Shown in pieces: positions 42,737 through 51,277 of a DNA stretch of 64,000 nucleotides (position 1 is the stretch's first letter; every line of letters begins with the position of its first letter). Both the position numbers and the translations under genes were made by a program. Origin of the DNA: Streptomyces deccanensis (GTDB taxonomy: Bacteria; Actinomycetota; Actinomycetes; Streptomycetales; Streptomycetaceae); assembly GCF_022385335.1 (NCBI RefSeq), contig NZ_CP092431.1, positions 6,820,001-6,884,000 of the forward strand, written 5' to 3'. The notes under the pieces are model-generated. The model saw only the letters and a list, made by a program, of their open reading frames with translations, searched no databases and was not told the origin of the DNA.

Positions 42737-43699
42737 TCAGGCGGCCTCCGGGCCTCGGAACGTGCGGCGGTAGGCCTGCGGCGTCGTGCCCAGGGACCGG
42801 ACGAACTGATGACGCAGGGCGGCGGCGGTGCCGAAGCCGGTGCGCCAGGCGATGGCGTCCACCGTCTCGTCCGTCGCCTCCAGCAACCGCTGGGCCAGCA
42901 GCACCCGTTGGCGCAGGATCCAGCGGTACGGGGTGGTCCCGGTCTCCTGCTGGAAGCGGCGCGCGAAGGTGCGCGGGGACATGTGCGCGCGGGCGGCGAG
43001 CTGTTCGACGGTGACCTCCTCGTCGAGATGCCGCTCCATCCACACGAGCACCTCGCCGACCGTGTCGCACTGTGAGCGCGGCAGCGGCCGCTCGATGAAC
43101 TGGGCCTGGCCGCCGTCGCGGTGCGGTGGTACCACCATGCGCCGGGCGATCCTGTTCGCCACCTCCGGCCCCTGCTCCTTGCGGACGATGTGCAGACAGG
43201 CGTCGATACCGGCCGCCGTGCCCGCCGAGGTGATCACCGGGTCCGCGTCCACGTACAGCATGTCCGGCTCGACCACCGCGCGCGGATACTGCCGGGCCAG
43301 CTCCTCGGCGTGCCGCCAGTGGACCGTGCAGGGCCGGCCGTCCAGCAGTCCGGCCGCGCCGAGCACGAAGACGCCCGAGCACACGCTCAGCACCCGGGCG
43401 CCCCGGTCGGCGGCCCGGCGGAGCGCGTCCAGCAGCTCGGCCGGGTAGATCCGGTGCACATAGCTGTCGCCCGCCGGTACGACCACCAGGTCGGCCTCTT
43501 CCAGCCGGTCCAGGCCGTGCTCCGTGGAGACGGTGAAGCCCGCGTGCGTCCGCAGGGTCGGGCCCTCCGCCGACGCGACCGCGAAGTCGTACACCGGCAG
43601 GCCCTCGTCGCTGCGGTCGAGGCCGAAGACCTCGCAGACGACGCCCAGTTCGAAAGGATGCACGCCCTCCATGAGGATGGCGGCCACGTTCTTCAGCAT
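42737..43699 (-). CDS. nrdS: AraC-family regulator NrdS (GlxA/AdpA-like)
   Basis: This 320-residue regulator has an N-terminal DJ-1/PfpI-type glutaminase-like domain (LVVVPAGDSYVHR; CSGVFVLGAAGLLDG holds the elbow Cys) and a C-terminal AraC DNA-binding domain of two helix-turn-helix motifs (VEQLAARAHMSPRTFARRF, IAWRTGFGTAAALRHQF). It lies downstream of nrdA and nrdB on the same strand, matching nrdABS of S. coelicolor, although 292 bp and a small forward ORF separate it from nrdB. ATG 43699 was chosen; a longer frame upstream has no better signals. An inverted repeat just upstream (43719-43757) resembles an AdpA-type site. Confidence 0.85.
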   Translation of the reverse strand: MLKNVAAILMEGVHPFELGVVCEVFGLDRSDEGLPVYDFAVASAEGPTLRTHAGFTVSTEHGLDRLEEADLVVVPAGDSYVHRIYPAELLDALRRAADRGARVLSVCSGVFVLGAAGLLDGRPCTVHWRHAEELARQYPRAVVEPDMLYVDADPVITSAGTAAGIDACLHIVRKEQGPEVANRIARRMVVPPHRDGGQAQFIERPLPRSQCDTVGEVLVWMERHLDEEVTVEQLAARAHMSPRTFARRFQQETGTTPYRWILRQRVLLAQRLLEATDETVDAIAWRTGFGTAAALRHQFVRSLGTTPQAYRRTFRGPEAA

Positions 43700-43718
43700 G
43701 CTGCCAGTGTGCCTCGGG

Positions 43719-43757
43719 AGTGGCAGGAATTCGAGGGGGTGCGGCAGTCCTGCCACT
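43719..43757. promoter_or_regulatory. inverted AdpA-like sites upstream of nrdS
   Basis: AGTGGCAGGA (43719-43728) and its exact complement TCCTGCCACT (43748-43757) are spaced about 29 bp centre to centre. Each holds TGGCAGGA(A/C)T, 9 of 10 or close to the AdpA consensus TGGCSNGWWY. NrdS has an AdpA-like architecture, so the site may serve NrdS itself or AdpA. Confidence 0.45.
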
Positions 43758-43792
43758 GTTTGTCAGGAGTGTTCGGCGCGACAGTGGTGTCC

Positions 43793-43966
43793 ATGGATAC
43801 GACACAGCTGCAAGGACTCATCGGAACACTGGCCGTCCTCGGACTCCTCGCCCTGGTGGTACTGCCCGCGATCATCGGCGCCGTGCACGACCGGCGCGTC
43901 GACCGGCAGCTCCAGCGGGCGGCGGAGGCGCGGCGGGCGTCGCACCACGTCGCCCGCCCCGCCTGA
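43793..43966 (+). CDS. small membrane protein between nrdB and nrdS
   Basis: A 57-codon forward ORF from ATG 43793 encodes one transmembrane helix (LIGTLAVLGLLALVVLPAIIGA) followed by a basic tail (VHDRRVDRQLQRAAEARRASHH). It lies divergent from nrdS and convergent with nrdB, leaving only 24 bp to the nrdB stop. The hydrophobic-then-charged design looks real, but a ribosome site is weak (AGGAGT at 43765-43770, far upstream). Its role is unknown. Confidence 0.5.
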   Translation: MDTTQLQGLIGTLAVLGLLALVVLPAIIGAVHDRRVDRQLQRAAEARRASHHVARPA

Positions 43967-43990
43967 CCGCCCAGGAGTTCCGAGGACCCC

Positions 43991-45001
43991 CTAGAAGTCC
44001 TCGTCCAGGTCGACGGTGCCCTCCACCGCGACCTGGTACGCGGACGGACGCCGCTCGAAGAAGTTGGTCAGCTCCTGCACGCCCTGCAACTCCATGAAGG
44101 AGAAGGGGTTCTCCGAGCCGTACACCGGCGCGAAGCCGAGGCGCGTGAGCCGCTGGTCGGCCACGCACTCCAGGTACTGCCGCATCGACTCGGTGTTCAT
44201 GCCCGGCAGACCGTCACCGCACAGGTCGCGCCCGAACTGCAGCTCGGCCTCGACCGCCTCCCTCAGCATGTCCGTGACCTGCTGCTGGAGCTCGTCGTCG
44301 AAGAGCTCCGGCTCCTCCTTGCGGACGGTGTCCACGACCTCGAAGGCGAAGGACATGTGCATCGTCTCGTCGCGGAACACCCAGTTGGTGCCGGTCGCCA
44401 GGCCGTGCAGCAGGCCCCGGCTGCGGAACCAGTAGACGTACGCGAAGGCGCCGTAGAAGAAGAGGCCCTCGATGCACGCCGCGAAGCAGATCAGGTTGAG
44501 CAGGAATCGGCGGCGGTCCGCCCGGGACTCCAGCCGGTCCAGCTTCTCGACCGAGTCCATCCATCGGAAGCAGAACTCCGCCTTCTCCCGGATGGAGGGG
44601 ATGTTCTCCACGGCCGCGAAGGCCGCCGACCGGTCCTCCGGGTCGGGGAGGTAGGTGTCCAGGAGCGTCAGATAGAACTGGACGTGCACGGCCTCCTCGA
44701 AGAGCTGGCGGCTCAGATAGAGCCGGGCCTCCGGGGAGTTGATGTGCTTGTAGAGGGTCAGCACGAGGTTGTTCGCCACGATCGAGTCGCCCGTCGCGAA
44801 GAACGCGACCAGACGGCCGATCAGGTGCTGCTCGGCCGGGGAGAGCTTCGCGAGGTCGGAGACGTCCGAGTGGAGGTCGACCTCCTCGACGGTCCAGGTG
44901 TTCTTGATCGCGTCCCGGTAGCGCTCGTAGAAGTCCGGGTAGCGCATCGGGCGGAGCGTCAGCTCGAAGCCGGGGTCGAGGAGATTCTGGTTGCTGGACA
45001 T
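43991..45001 (-). CDS. nrdB: class Ia ribonucleotide reductase small subunit NrdB
   Basis: This 336-residue di-iron protein generates the tyrosyl radical for NrdA. The Glu-His-Tyr cluster is in FEEAVHVQFYLTLLD (about 98-112), with the E-x2-H-x3-Y spacing that places the radical Tyr; the second metal pair is in CIEGLFFYG and RDETMHMSF. The ATG at 45001 shares one base with the nrdA stop (TGATG), giving translational coupling and matched subunit levels. The C-terminus (VDLDEDF) provides the acidic, aromatic tail that docks to NrdA. Confidence 0.95.
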   Translation of the reverse strand: MSSNQNLLDPGFELTLRPMRYPDFYERYRDAIKNTWTVEEVDLHSDVSDLAKLSPAEQHLIGRLVAFFATGDSIVANNLVLTLYKHINSPEARLYLSRQLFEEAVHVQFYLTLLDTYLPDPEDRSAAFAAVENIPSIREKAEFCFRWMDSVEKLDRLESRADRRRFLLNLICFAACIEGLFFYGAFAYVYWFRSRGLLHGLATGTNWVFRDETMHMSFAFEVVDTVRKEEPELFDDELQQQVTDMLREAVEAELQFGRDLCGDGLPGMNTESMRQYLECVADQRLTRLGFAPVYGSENPFSFMELQGVQELTNFFERRPSAYQVAVEGTVDLDEDF

Positions 45002-47484
45002 CACTGGCAGGCCTCGCAGGACTCGGGGTTCTCAAGAGAGCAGGCGACGGCGTCCGGGTCGGCCGACTGCTGGACGGGGATGGTCTTCTCGGGCTGCTGC
45101 GCCTGGGCCTGCGTCTGGCCCTGTGCCGCGCGGGCGATGCGGGTCGCCGGGCGGGAGCGCAGGTAGTACGTGGTCTTCAGGCCCGACTTCCAGGCGTACG
45201 CGTACATCGAGGAGAGCTTGCCGATGGTCGGCGTCTCCAGGAAGAGGTTGAGCGACTGCGACTGGTCCAGATACGGCGTGCGGGCGGCGGCCATGTCGAT
45301 CAGACCGCGCTGCGGGATCTCCCAGGCCGTGCGGTACAGCGCCCGGACGTCGGCCGGGATCCACGCGAAGTCCTGCACCGAGCCGTTCGACTCGCGCAGC
45401 GCCTCACGGGTGCGCGCGTCCCAGACGCCCAGCTCCTTCAGGTCCTTCACCAGGTACGAGTTGACCTGGAGGAACTCACCGGACAGCGTCTCGCGCTTGA
45501 ACAGGTTCGACACCTGCGGCTCGATGCACTCGTACACCCCGGCGATCGAGGCGATGGTGGCCGTCGGCGCGATGGCGAGGAGCAGGGAGTTGCGCAGGCC
45601 CGTCGTCGCGACGCGCTCACGCAGGGCCGCCCAGCGCTCCGGCCAGGTGGTCTCGACGTCGTAGTGGTCGGGGTGCAGCACCCCGCGTGCCGTACGGGTC
45701 TTCTCCCAGGCCGGCAGCGGGCCGGACCGCTCGGCGAGATCGGCGGATGCCTCGTACGCGGCGAGCATGATCCGCTCGGCGATCCGGGTGGAGAGCGCCT
45801 TCGCCTCGGGGGAGTCGAAGGGCAGCCGCAGCTGGAAGAAGACGTCCTGGAGACCCATCGCGCCGAGCCCGACCGGACGCCACTTGGCGTTGGAGCGGCC
45901 CGCCTGCTCGGTCGGGTAGAAGTTGATGTCGACCACGCGGTCGAGGAAGGTGACGGCGGTGCGGACGGTCGCGTCCAGCCGCGCCCAGTCCATGTCGCCC
46001 GTCGCCCGGTCGACGAACGCGCCCAGGTTCACCGAGCCCAGGTTGCAGACGGCCGTCTCCCCGTCGTTCGTGACCTCCAGGATCTCCGTGCAGAGGTTGG
46101 AGGAGTGGACCACATGGCCCGGCTCGGCCGTCTGGTTCGCCGTGCGGTTGGCGGCGTCCTTGAAGGTCATCCAGCCGTTGCCGGTCTGTGCGAGGGTGCG
46201 CATCATCCGGCCGTACAGGTCACGGGCCGCGATCGTCTTCCTCGCCAGGCCGTCCGCCTCCGCCTTGCGGTACGCGGCCTCGAACTCCGCGCCCCACAGG
46301 TCGACCAGCTCGGGCACGTCGGACGGGGAGAACAGCGACCACTGCTCGTCGGCGGCGACCCGGCGCATGAACTCGTCCGGGATCCAGTGCGCCAGGTTCA
46401 GGTTGTGCGTACGCCGGGCATCCTCGCCGGTGTTGTCGCGCAGCTCCAGGAACTCCTCGATGTCGGAGTGCCAGGTCTCCAGGTAGACCGCGGCCGCGCC
46501 CTTGCGCCGGCCGCCCTGGTTCACGGCGGCGACCGAGGCGTCCAGCGTCTTCAGGAACGGCACGATGCCGTTGGAGTGGCCGTTGGTGCCCCGGATCAGC
46601 GAACCGCGCGAACGGATGCGGGAGTACGACAGACCGATGCCACCGGCGTGCTTCGAGAGGCGGGCCACCTGGTGGTAGCGGTCGTAGAGGGAGTCGAGCT
46701 CGTCCAGCGGGGAGTCGAGGAGGTAGCAGGACGACATCTGGGGGTGTCGCGTACCGGAGTTGAAGAGCGTGGGGGAGGAAGGGAGGTAGTCGAGGCGGCT
46801 CATGAGCCCGTAGAGCGCGGCGACTTCGTCGAGGGCGCGCAGGCCCGCCTCCGTGTCGGCTCCCGTGTCCTCGGCCAGGCCGGCGGCGACCCGCAGCATG
46901 AAGTGCTGGGGGGTCTCGACGACCTTGCGGGTGAGGGGGTGCCGGAGCAGGTAGCGGCTGTGCAGGGTGCGCAGACCGAAGTAGCCGAAGCGGTCGTCTC
47001 CGGCCGGGTCGATCAGGGCGTCGAGACGCTCGGCGTGGGCGCGGACGAACGCGGCCGTACGGTCGGCGACGAGGCCCTCCCGGTGGCCGACGGCGATGGA
47101 CTCGGTGAACGTCGTGACACCCTGCGAGGCCGCCTCGGCACGGATGTCGACGGCCAGCAGCCGGGCGGCCAGTCTCGAATAGGCGGGGTCCTCGGCGATG
47201 AGGCCCGCGGCGGCCTCCGTGGCCAGCTCACGCAGCTCCGCGACCATCTCGGCGGAGGACGCGCGCACCGACCGGCCGCGCAGCGCGGCGGCGGCGACCC
47301 GGCCGGGATCGGCGTCGGGGAGGTCGGCGGTCAGCTCGGTCAGGGTCCGCAGCAACGCGGTACCGGGACCGTCGGTCTCCGACGCCGGGTCGGCTGACAC
47401 CGGGTCGACGGGCACCGGCTCGGCTGAAGCCAGGTCGGCTGAAACCGGATCGGCCGACACCGGATCGGCTGGCGCGATGGTCAC
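45001..47484 (-). CDS. nrdA: class Ia ribonucleotide reductase large subunit NrdA
   Basis: This 827-residue catalytic subunit reduces ribonucleotides to deoxyribonucleotides. Residues 1-40 are an imperfect (PVSAD) repeat rich in Asp, Ala and Pro, absent from most family members. An ATP-cone-like helical region follows (about 45-130), then the ten-stranded barrel with SSCYLL (active-site Cys), NLCTEI with the catalytic Asn-Cys-Glu, and NLGSVNLG. The C-terminal CEACQ holds the redox-shuttle cysteines. The GTG at 47484 has GGGAGAG about 7 nt upstream. It is preceded by a cobalamin riboswitch and two NrdR-type boxes, so expression falls when adenosylcobalamin can feed the class II enzyme. Confidence 0.95.
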   Translation of the reverse strand: MTIAPADPVSADPVSADLASAEPVPVDPVSADPASETDGPGTALLRTLTELTADLPDADPGRVAAAALRGRSVRASSAEMVAELRELATEAAAGLIAEDPAYSRLAARLLAVDIRAEAASQGVTTFTESIAVGHREGLVADRTAAFVRAHAERLDALIDPAGDDRFGYFGLRTLHSRYLLRHPLTRKVVETPQHFMLRVAAGLAEDTGADTEAGLRALDEVAALYGLMSRLDYLPSSPTLFNSGTRHPQMSSCYLLDSPLDELDSLYDRYHQVARLSKHAGGIGLSYSRIRSRGSLIRGTNGHSNGIVPFLKTLDASVAAVNQGGRRKGAAAVYLETWHSDIEEFLELRDNTGEDARRTHNLNLAHWIPDEFMRRVAADEQWSLFSPSDVPELVDLWGAEFEAAYRKAEADGLARKTIAARDLYGRMMRTLAQTGNGWMTFKDAANRTANQTAEPGHVVHSSNLCTEILEVTNDGETAVCNLGSVNLGAFVDRATGDMDWARLDATVRTAVTFLDRVVDINFYPTEQAGRSNAKWRPVGLGAMGLQDVFFQLRLPFDSPEAKALSTRIAERIMLAAYEASADLAERSGPLPAWEKTRTARGVLHPDHYDVETTWPERWAALRERVATTGLRNSLLLAIAPTATIASIAGVYECIEPQVSNLFKRETLSGEFLQVNSYLVKDLKELGVWDARTREALRESNGSVQDFAWIPADVRALYRTAWEIPQRGLIDMAAARTPYLDQSQSLNLFLETPTIGKLSSMYAYAWKSGLKTTYYLRSRPATRIARAAQGQTQAQAQQPEKTIPVQQSADPDAVACSLENPESCEACQ

Positions 47485-47609
47485 GTGGGGCTCTCCCTCG
47501 CTCGGCTGGGGGCCCTGCGGAGGGCAGGCGGCAGCACACGAGCGCACGGGAGCGTCGCGTCCACCGGCCCATTCCACGAGGCCCGGACGTCACGGCACCC
47601 GGACCGGAC

Positions 47610-47725
47610 GGCCGGGCGCACTGTCGGCAGGTGTTCGGACTGAACAGGCGTGCACATATGGCGATGAATGCACGCGAGTACACCGTTGCGGGACAGCTCC
47701 GGATTCACACCGGATTCCCCTGCGG
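47610..47725 (-). ncRNA. cobalamin (B12) riboswitch upstream of nrdA
   Basis: On the minus strand the classic core reads GGGGAATCCGGTG...AATCCGG.GCTG.CCCGCAACGGTG (47720-47681). The B12 box AGTCCGAACACCTGCC (47641-47626) lies 40 nt downstream. The whole sits in the leader of about 250 nt between the promoter and nrdA. Binding of adenosylcobalamin is expected to lower nrdABS expression, as reported for Streptomyces, leaving the B12-dependent class II reductase in use. The exact 3' end and switching helix cannot be fixed by eye. Confidence 0.92.
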
Positions 47726-47739
47726 CGACAGCGAGCATG

Positions 47740-47786
47740 AGCATACATCTAGTGCCGGGGCGCGGTGTCACCCCCACATGTTGTGT
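47740..47786 (-). promoter_or_regulatory. nrdAB promoter with two NrdR-type boxes
   Basis: Two 16-bp sites, AGCATACATCTAGTGC (47740-47755) and CCCCCACATGTTGTGT (47771-47786), each share 10-11 positions with the NrdR box consensus ACACWATATATWGTGT. They are 31 bp apart, the spacing of three helical turns seen in NrdR targets. A weak minus-strand promoter (TGACAC, 19 bp, TATGCT) overlaps them, so NrdR would repress by occlusion. Confidence 0.75.
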
Positions 47787-47807
47787 CGCGTTCGGTTTCG
47801 CAGGGTG

Positions 47808-48314
47808 TCAGAGCGTCAACTCATAGGTGATCAGCGTGATGTCGAGAAGGTCGGGGAGGGGGTTCCAGTCGCGCTCAGGTGTGCGAGTGAAGCCCAGCCG
47901 TCCGTAGATGCGATGGGCCGCGTGCATGCTCCGCTGGGTCGACAGAACGACGCGCACACAGCCCTCGACGGCGCGGGCACGCTCCAGGCAGGCCCGCACG
48001 AGTGCCTCGCCGACACCCCGCCCTCGGGCTTCCGGGGACACCGCGAGCATCCGTATCTCGGCCTCCCCCGCGCGGGCGATGTCGGCCATGGGCCCGCCCG
48101 CGGGGACGAAGGTCACCCCGCCCAGCACCTGCCCGTCCGCGACCGCGACGAGCACCTCGGCCTCGGCCGCCCGCTTCGCCACGTCCCGCAGCTCGTCGAG
48201 GTACCGGTCGCTCTCCCCGAAGTCCAGCAGTCCGTCTCCGAGGTAGGCCTGGGCGGTGATCTCGCCGAGCGCGGCGTACTCGTCGGGAGCCGCCGGCCTG
48301 ATCGTGATGTCCAT
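47808..48314 (-). CDS. GNAT-family N-acetyltransferase
   Basis: This 168-residue protein with the Gcn5-related fold has acetyl-CoA motif A in VSPEARGRGVGEALVRACL (about 94-112) and a C-terminal AHRIYGRLGFTRTPE motif. The acceptor substrate is unknown. It lies upstream of the nrdA promoter and is transcribed in the same direction. No Shine-Dalgarno is seen at ATG 48314; CACACT about 7 nt upstream may be a weak -10. Confidence 0.85.
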   Translation of the reverse strand: MDITIRPAAPDEYAALGEITAQAYLGDGLLDFGESDRYLDELRDVAKRAAEAEVLVAVADGQVLGGVTFVPAGGPMADIARAGEAEIRMLAVSPEARGRGVGEALVRACLERARAVEGCVRVVLSTQRSMHAAHRIYGRLGFTRTPERDWNPLPDLLDITLITYELTL

Positions 48315-48396
48315 GCGTCGCAGTGTGCACGAGGGGCGGCTGCGCGGGTCGGCGGTTTTCCACAGGGGCCGCCGTCCGTCGGACTATCGGATTTTG

Positions 48397-49383
48397 TCAG
48401 GCCGTCGCAGGCCACCTGGGCAGCGTCGTCACGAAGTCCGAGCTGAAGTCGCGGGTGCCCGGCCCGAGCGCGACGCGGCCGGTGGCGCGCAGACGGGCGG
48501 TCAGGGCAGGGGACTCGGAGTAGTAGACGCGCCGGGCGGCGGCCGGCACGAACACGGTCTGGCCGCGCGTGAGTTCGCTCGCGCACTCCACGACGACGGC
48601 ACCCTCGGCCACCTCGACGAACGCCTCGTCACCGCACACGCCCACGGCCAGCGGATCGTGCAGCGGACAGGTGCCGTCCCCGCCGTGGCGGGTGTAGGCG
48701 TCCATGTAGGTCCGCATCAGCCGCGCGGCGAGGGCGGTGCCGGGGCCCGCGGCCTCCAGCGCGGCGAGGTCCTCGGGGCGGAAGAGCCAGCGGTGCGAGG
48801 CGTCCAGGTCGACCATGGTGAACGGGATGCCGGAGGAGAGGACGATCTCGGCGGCGTCCGGGTCTGCCCAGATGTTGAACTCGGCGACGGGGGTGAAGTT
48901 GCCAGGGACCTGGGCGGCGCCGCCCATGAACACGAACCTGCGGACGCGGTGGGCGAAGTGCGGGTCCTCCAGCAGGGCGATGGCCACGTTGGTGAGGGGG
49001 CCGGTGGCGCAGACCGTCAGCTCGCCCTCGTACTCCCTCGACAGGCGGAGCAGGGCCTGGGCGGACGACTCCGTGGGGTGGGGGGCCGTCGAGTCGGGGA
49101 GGGTTTCGCCGCCGAGGCCCGCGGGGCCGTGGAAGGCGGATGCCTCGCGGTAGGGGAGGCGGGAGAGGGGGCGGCCGGCGCCTCTGTGGACCGGGACGTG
49201 GGGGTCGATGCGGAGGGCTCTGGCCAGGGCTCGGGCGTTGGTGTAGGTCGCCTCGGCGGGGAGGTTGCCGCCGACGGAGGTGTATGCCTTGAAATCCCAC
49301 AGGTCGGTGCCCAGGAGGTACTGGAGGGCTACGGCGTCGTCGATGCCGGGGTCGCTGTCCAGGACGATCGGGGGGCGGGTCAC
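48397..49383 (-). CDS. inosine-uridine-type nucleoside hydrolase
   Basis: This 328-residue protein of the IU-nucleoside hydrolase family hydrolyses the N-glycosidic bond of ribonucleosides in purine and pyrimidine salvage. The calcium-binding cluster VLDSDPGIDDAVAL is at residues 7-20; NFTPVAEFNIWADP (about 158) and LHDPLAV (about 240) complete the active site. GTG 49383 lies 6 nt behind a -10-like TACGCT (minus 49395-49390), suggesting a leaderless transcript. Which nucleosides it prefers cannot be told from sequence. Confidence 0.9.
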   Translation of the reverse strand: MTRPPIVLDSDPGIDDAVALQYLLGTDLWDFKAYTSVGGNLPAEATYTNARALARALRIDPHVPVHRGAGRPLSRLPYREASAFHGPAGLGGETLPDSTAPHPTESSAQALLRLSREYEGELTVCATGPLTNVAIALLEDPHFAHRVRRFVFMGGAAQVPGNFTPVAEFNIWADPDAAEIVLSSGIPFTMVDLDASHRWLFRPEDLAALEAAGPGTALAARLMRTYMDAYTRHGGDGTCPLHDPLAVGVCGDEAFVEVAEGAVVVECASELTRGQTVFVPAAARRVYYSESPALTARLRATGRVALGPGTRDFSSDFVTTLPRWPATA

Positions 49384-49487
49384 CGCTTCAGCGTAGCCGG
49401 GTGTTTTGCGCCCCCGCCGCCCCTACCCGTCCCATCCTCCAGGGGCTGCGCCCCTTTGACCCCCATGCGTCCGTCCGGTGGGGCTTC

Positions 49488-49587
49488 TCGCGCAGTTCCC
49501 CGCGCCCCTGAAAAAGCAGGGGCTGCGCCCCGTGCTTTTTCGGGCCGAAAGGCCGTAGGCCTTTCAGGGGCGCGGGGAACTGCGCGA
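49488..49587. repeat. large inverted repeat between symporter and nucleoside hydrolase
   Basis: A perfect 26-bp inverted repeat (49488-49513 with 49562-49587) encloses a second hairpin (AAAAAGCA...TGCTTTTT, 49510-49540). Each arm is the TCGCGCAGTTCCCCGCGCCC motif found in three other gaps. It probably ends symporter transcription and may be a REP-like element of Streptomyces. Confidence 0.8.
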
Positions 49588-49648
49588 CCAGCCCCCACCC
49601 ACCCGCACCCGACAACGCACCGGACGCGGGGTCGGCCGGAGGCCACGC

Positions 49649-51277
49649 CTAGTGGCTCGAGCCCGCCGTCGCCGGAGGCAGTTCGACCTGGACGCCCGGG
49701 TCGCCCGCGTCCGCCGTGTAGTCCTGGGGCCTGGTCTCGTCGATGCCGTCGGGAGCCTTCGCGGCCCGTAGGACGAAGGTGAGGATCACCGTGACCACGA
49801 CGTTGAGGACGAAGGCCGTCAGGCCGATGTAGCCGATCTCGCCGATGCCGGGGATCTCGGCGGACGAGCCGCCGAAGTGCTTCTGGGTCGGCGAGGCCAC
49901 CCCGTACGCGGCGATCGTCCCGTACAGCATGCCGACCGCCCAGCCCGCGATGAGGGCCCAGCGGTGGAACCAGCGGGTGAACAGGCCGCCGACCAGGGCC
50001 GGGAAGGTCTGGAGGATCCAGATGCCGCCCAGGAGCTGGAAGTTGATGGCGACCGTCTTGTCCATGGTGAGCACGAAGGCCAGCGCACCCACCTTCACCA
50101 GCAGGGACACCAGCTTGGAGACCTTGGTCTCCTGCGCGGGCGTGGCGTCCGGCTTGATGAAGTCCTTGTAGATGTTGCGGGTGAAGAGGTTCGCCGCCGC
50201 GATGGACATGATCGCCGCCGGGACCAGGGCGCCGATGCCGATGGCCGCGAAGGCCACACCCGCGAACCAGTCCGGGAACATCGTCTCGAACAGCTGCGGG
50301 ATCGCGAGTTGGCCGTTCTGCACCTGGACCCCGGCCGCGATCGCCATGAACCCCAGCAGGGCCAGCAGGCCCAGCATCAGGGAGTACAGCGGCAGGATCG
50401 TGGTGTTGCGGCGGATGACCTCACGGCTCTTGGACGACAGCGTCGCCGTGATCGAGTGCGGGTACATGAAGAGCGCCAGCGCCGAGCCGAGGGCCAGTGT
50501 CGCGTACGTCCACTGGTTGGCGTCGCCCGGGACGAGCGCGCCGCGCGGCTTGTCCGTCGCCGGGTTGGTCTGGCTGTAGGCCTCGCCCGCCTTGGCGAAG
50601 ATGTCGTCGAAGCCGCCGAGCTTGATCGGGATGTAGATGATCGCCACCGCGATGACGATGTAGATCAGGGTGTCCTTCACGAACGCGATCAGCGCGGGGG
50701 CCCGCAGGCCGGAGGAGTAGGTGTAGGCCGCCAGGACACCGAACGCGATCAGCAGCGGCAGGTCCTTGATGAACCAGTTGGTGTCCTCACCGCCGCCGAC
50801 GCCCATCACGTCCAGGACGGCCTGGATGCCCACGAGTTGCAGGGCGATGTACGGCATCGTCGCGAGGATGCCGGTCAGCGCGACCGCCAGCGACAGGCCC
50901 TTCGAGCCGAAGCGGCCGCGGACGAAGTCCGAGGTCGTCACGTAGCCGTGCTTGTGGGAGACCGACCACAGGCGGGGCAGGAACGTGAAGATCAGCGGGT
51001 ACACGAGGATCGTGTACGGCACCGCGAAGAAGCCCGCCGCGCCCGCCGCGTAGATCGCCGCCGGGACCGCCACGAAGGTGTACGCCGTGTAGAGGTCGCC
51101 GCCCAGCAGGAACCAGGTGATCCAGGTGCCGAACGACCGGCCGCCGAGGCCCCATTCGTCGAGGCTGTGCTCGTTCTCGGCCTTGCGCCAGCGCGCGGCC
51201 AGGAAGCCCATGACCGTGACGGCCAGGAAGAAGAAGATGAAGACGGCGAGTGCCACGCCGTTCACGCCGTCCTTCAC
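49649..51277 (-). CDS. sodium:solute symporter (monocarboxylate-type)
   Basis: This 542-residue membrane transporter of the SSS family has about 13 predicted helices. The N-terminal SLDEWGLGGRSFGTWITWF and the following LLGGDLYTAYTFVAVPAAIY resemble actinobacterial monocarboxylate (MctP-like) transporters. The C-terminal 40 residues are acidic and cytoplasmic. The GTG start overlaps the upstream DUF3311 gene's stop by 4 nt (GTGA, 51274-51277), so the two proteins are co-made. Substrate specificity (pyruvate, lactate, acetate or similar) is inference. Confidence 0.88.
   Translation of the reverse strand: MKDGVNGVALAVFIFFFLAVTVMGFLAARWRKAENEHSLDEWGLGGRSFGTWITWFLLGGDLYTAYTFVAVPAAIYAAGAAGFFAVPYTILVYPLIFTFLPRLWSVSHKHGYVTTSDFVRGRFGSKGLSLAVALTGILATMPYIALQLVGIQAVLDVMGVGGGEDTNWFIKDLPLLIAFGVLAAYTYSSGLRAPALIAFVKDTLIYIVIAVAIIYIPIKLGGFDDIFAKAGEAYSQTNPATDKPRGALVPGDANQWTYATLALGSALALFMYPHSITATLSSKSREVIRRNTTILPLYSLMLGLLALLGFMAIAAGVQVQNGQLAIPQLFETMFPDWFAGVAFAAIGIGALVPAAIMSIAAANLFTRNIYKDFIKPDATPAQETKVSKLVSLLVKVGALAFVLTMDKTVAINFQLLGGIWILQTFPALVGGLFTRWFHRWALIAGWAVGMLYGTIAAYGVASPTQKHFGGSSAEIPGIGEIGYIGLTAFVLNVVVTVILTFVLRAAKAPDGIDETRPQDYTADAGDPGVQVELPPATAGSSH

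Noticed and set aside
47632..47646. TGTTC-N5-GAACA, resembling an SOS-type palindrome near nrdA
   Set aside because: It lies inside the B12 box region of the riboswitch and is explained by that structure; it is transcribed and not in the promoter.
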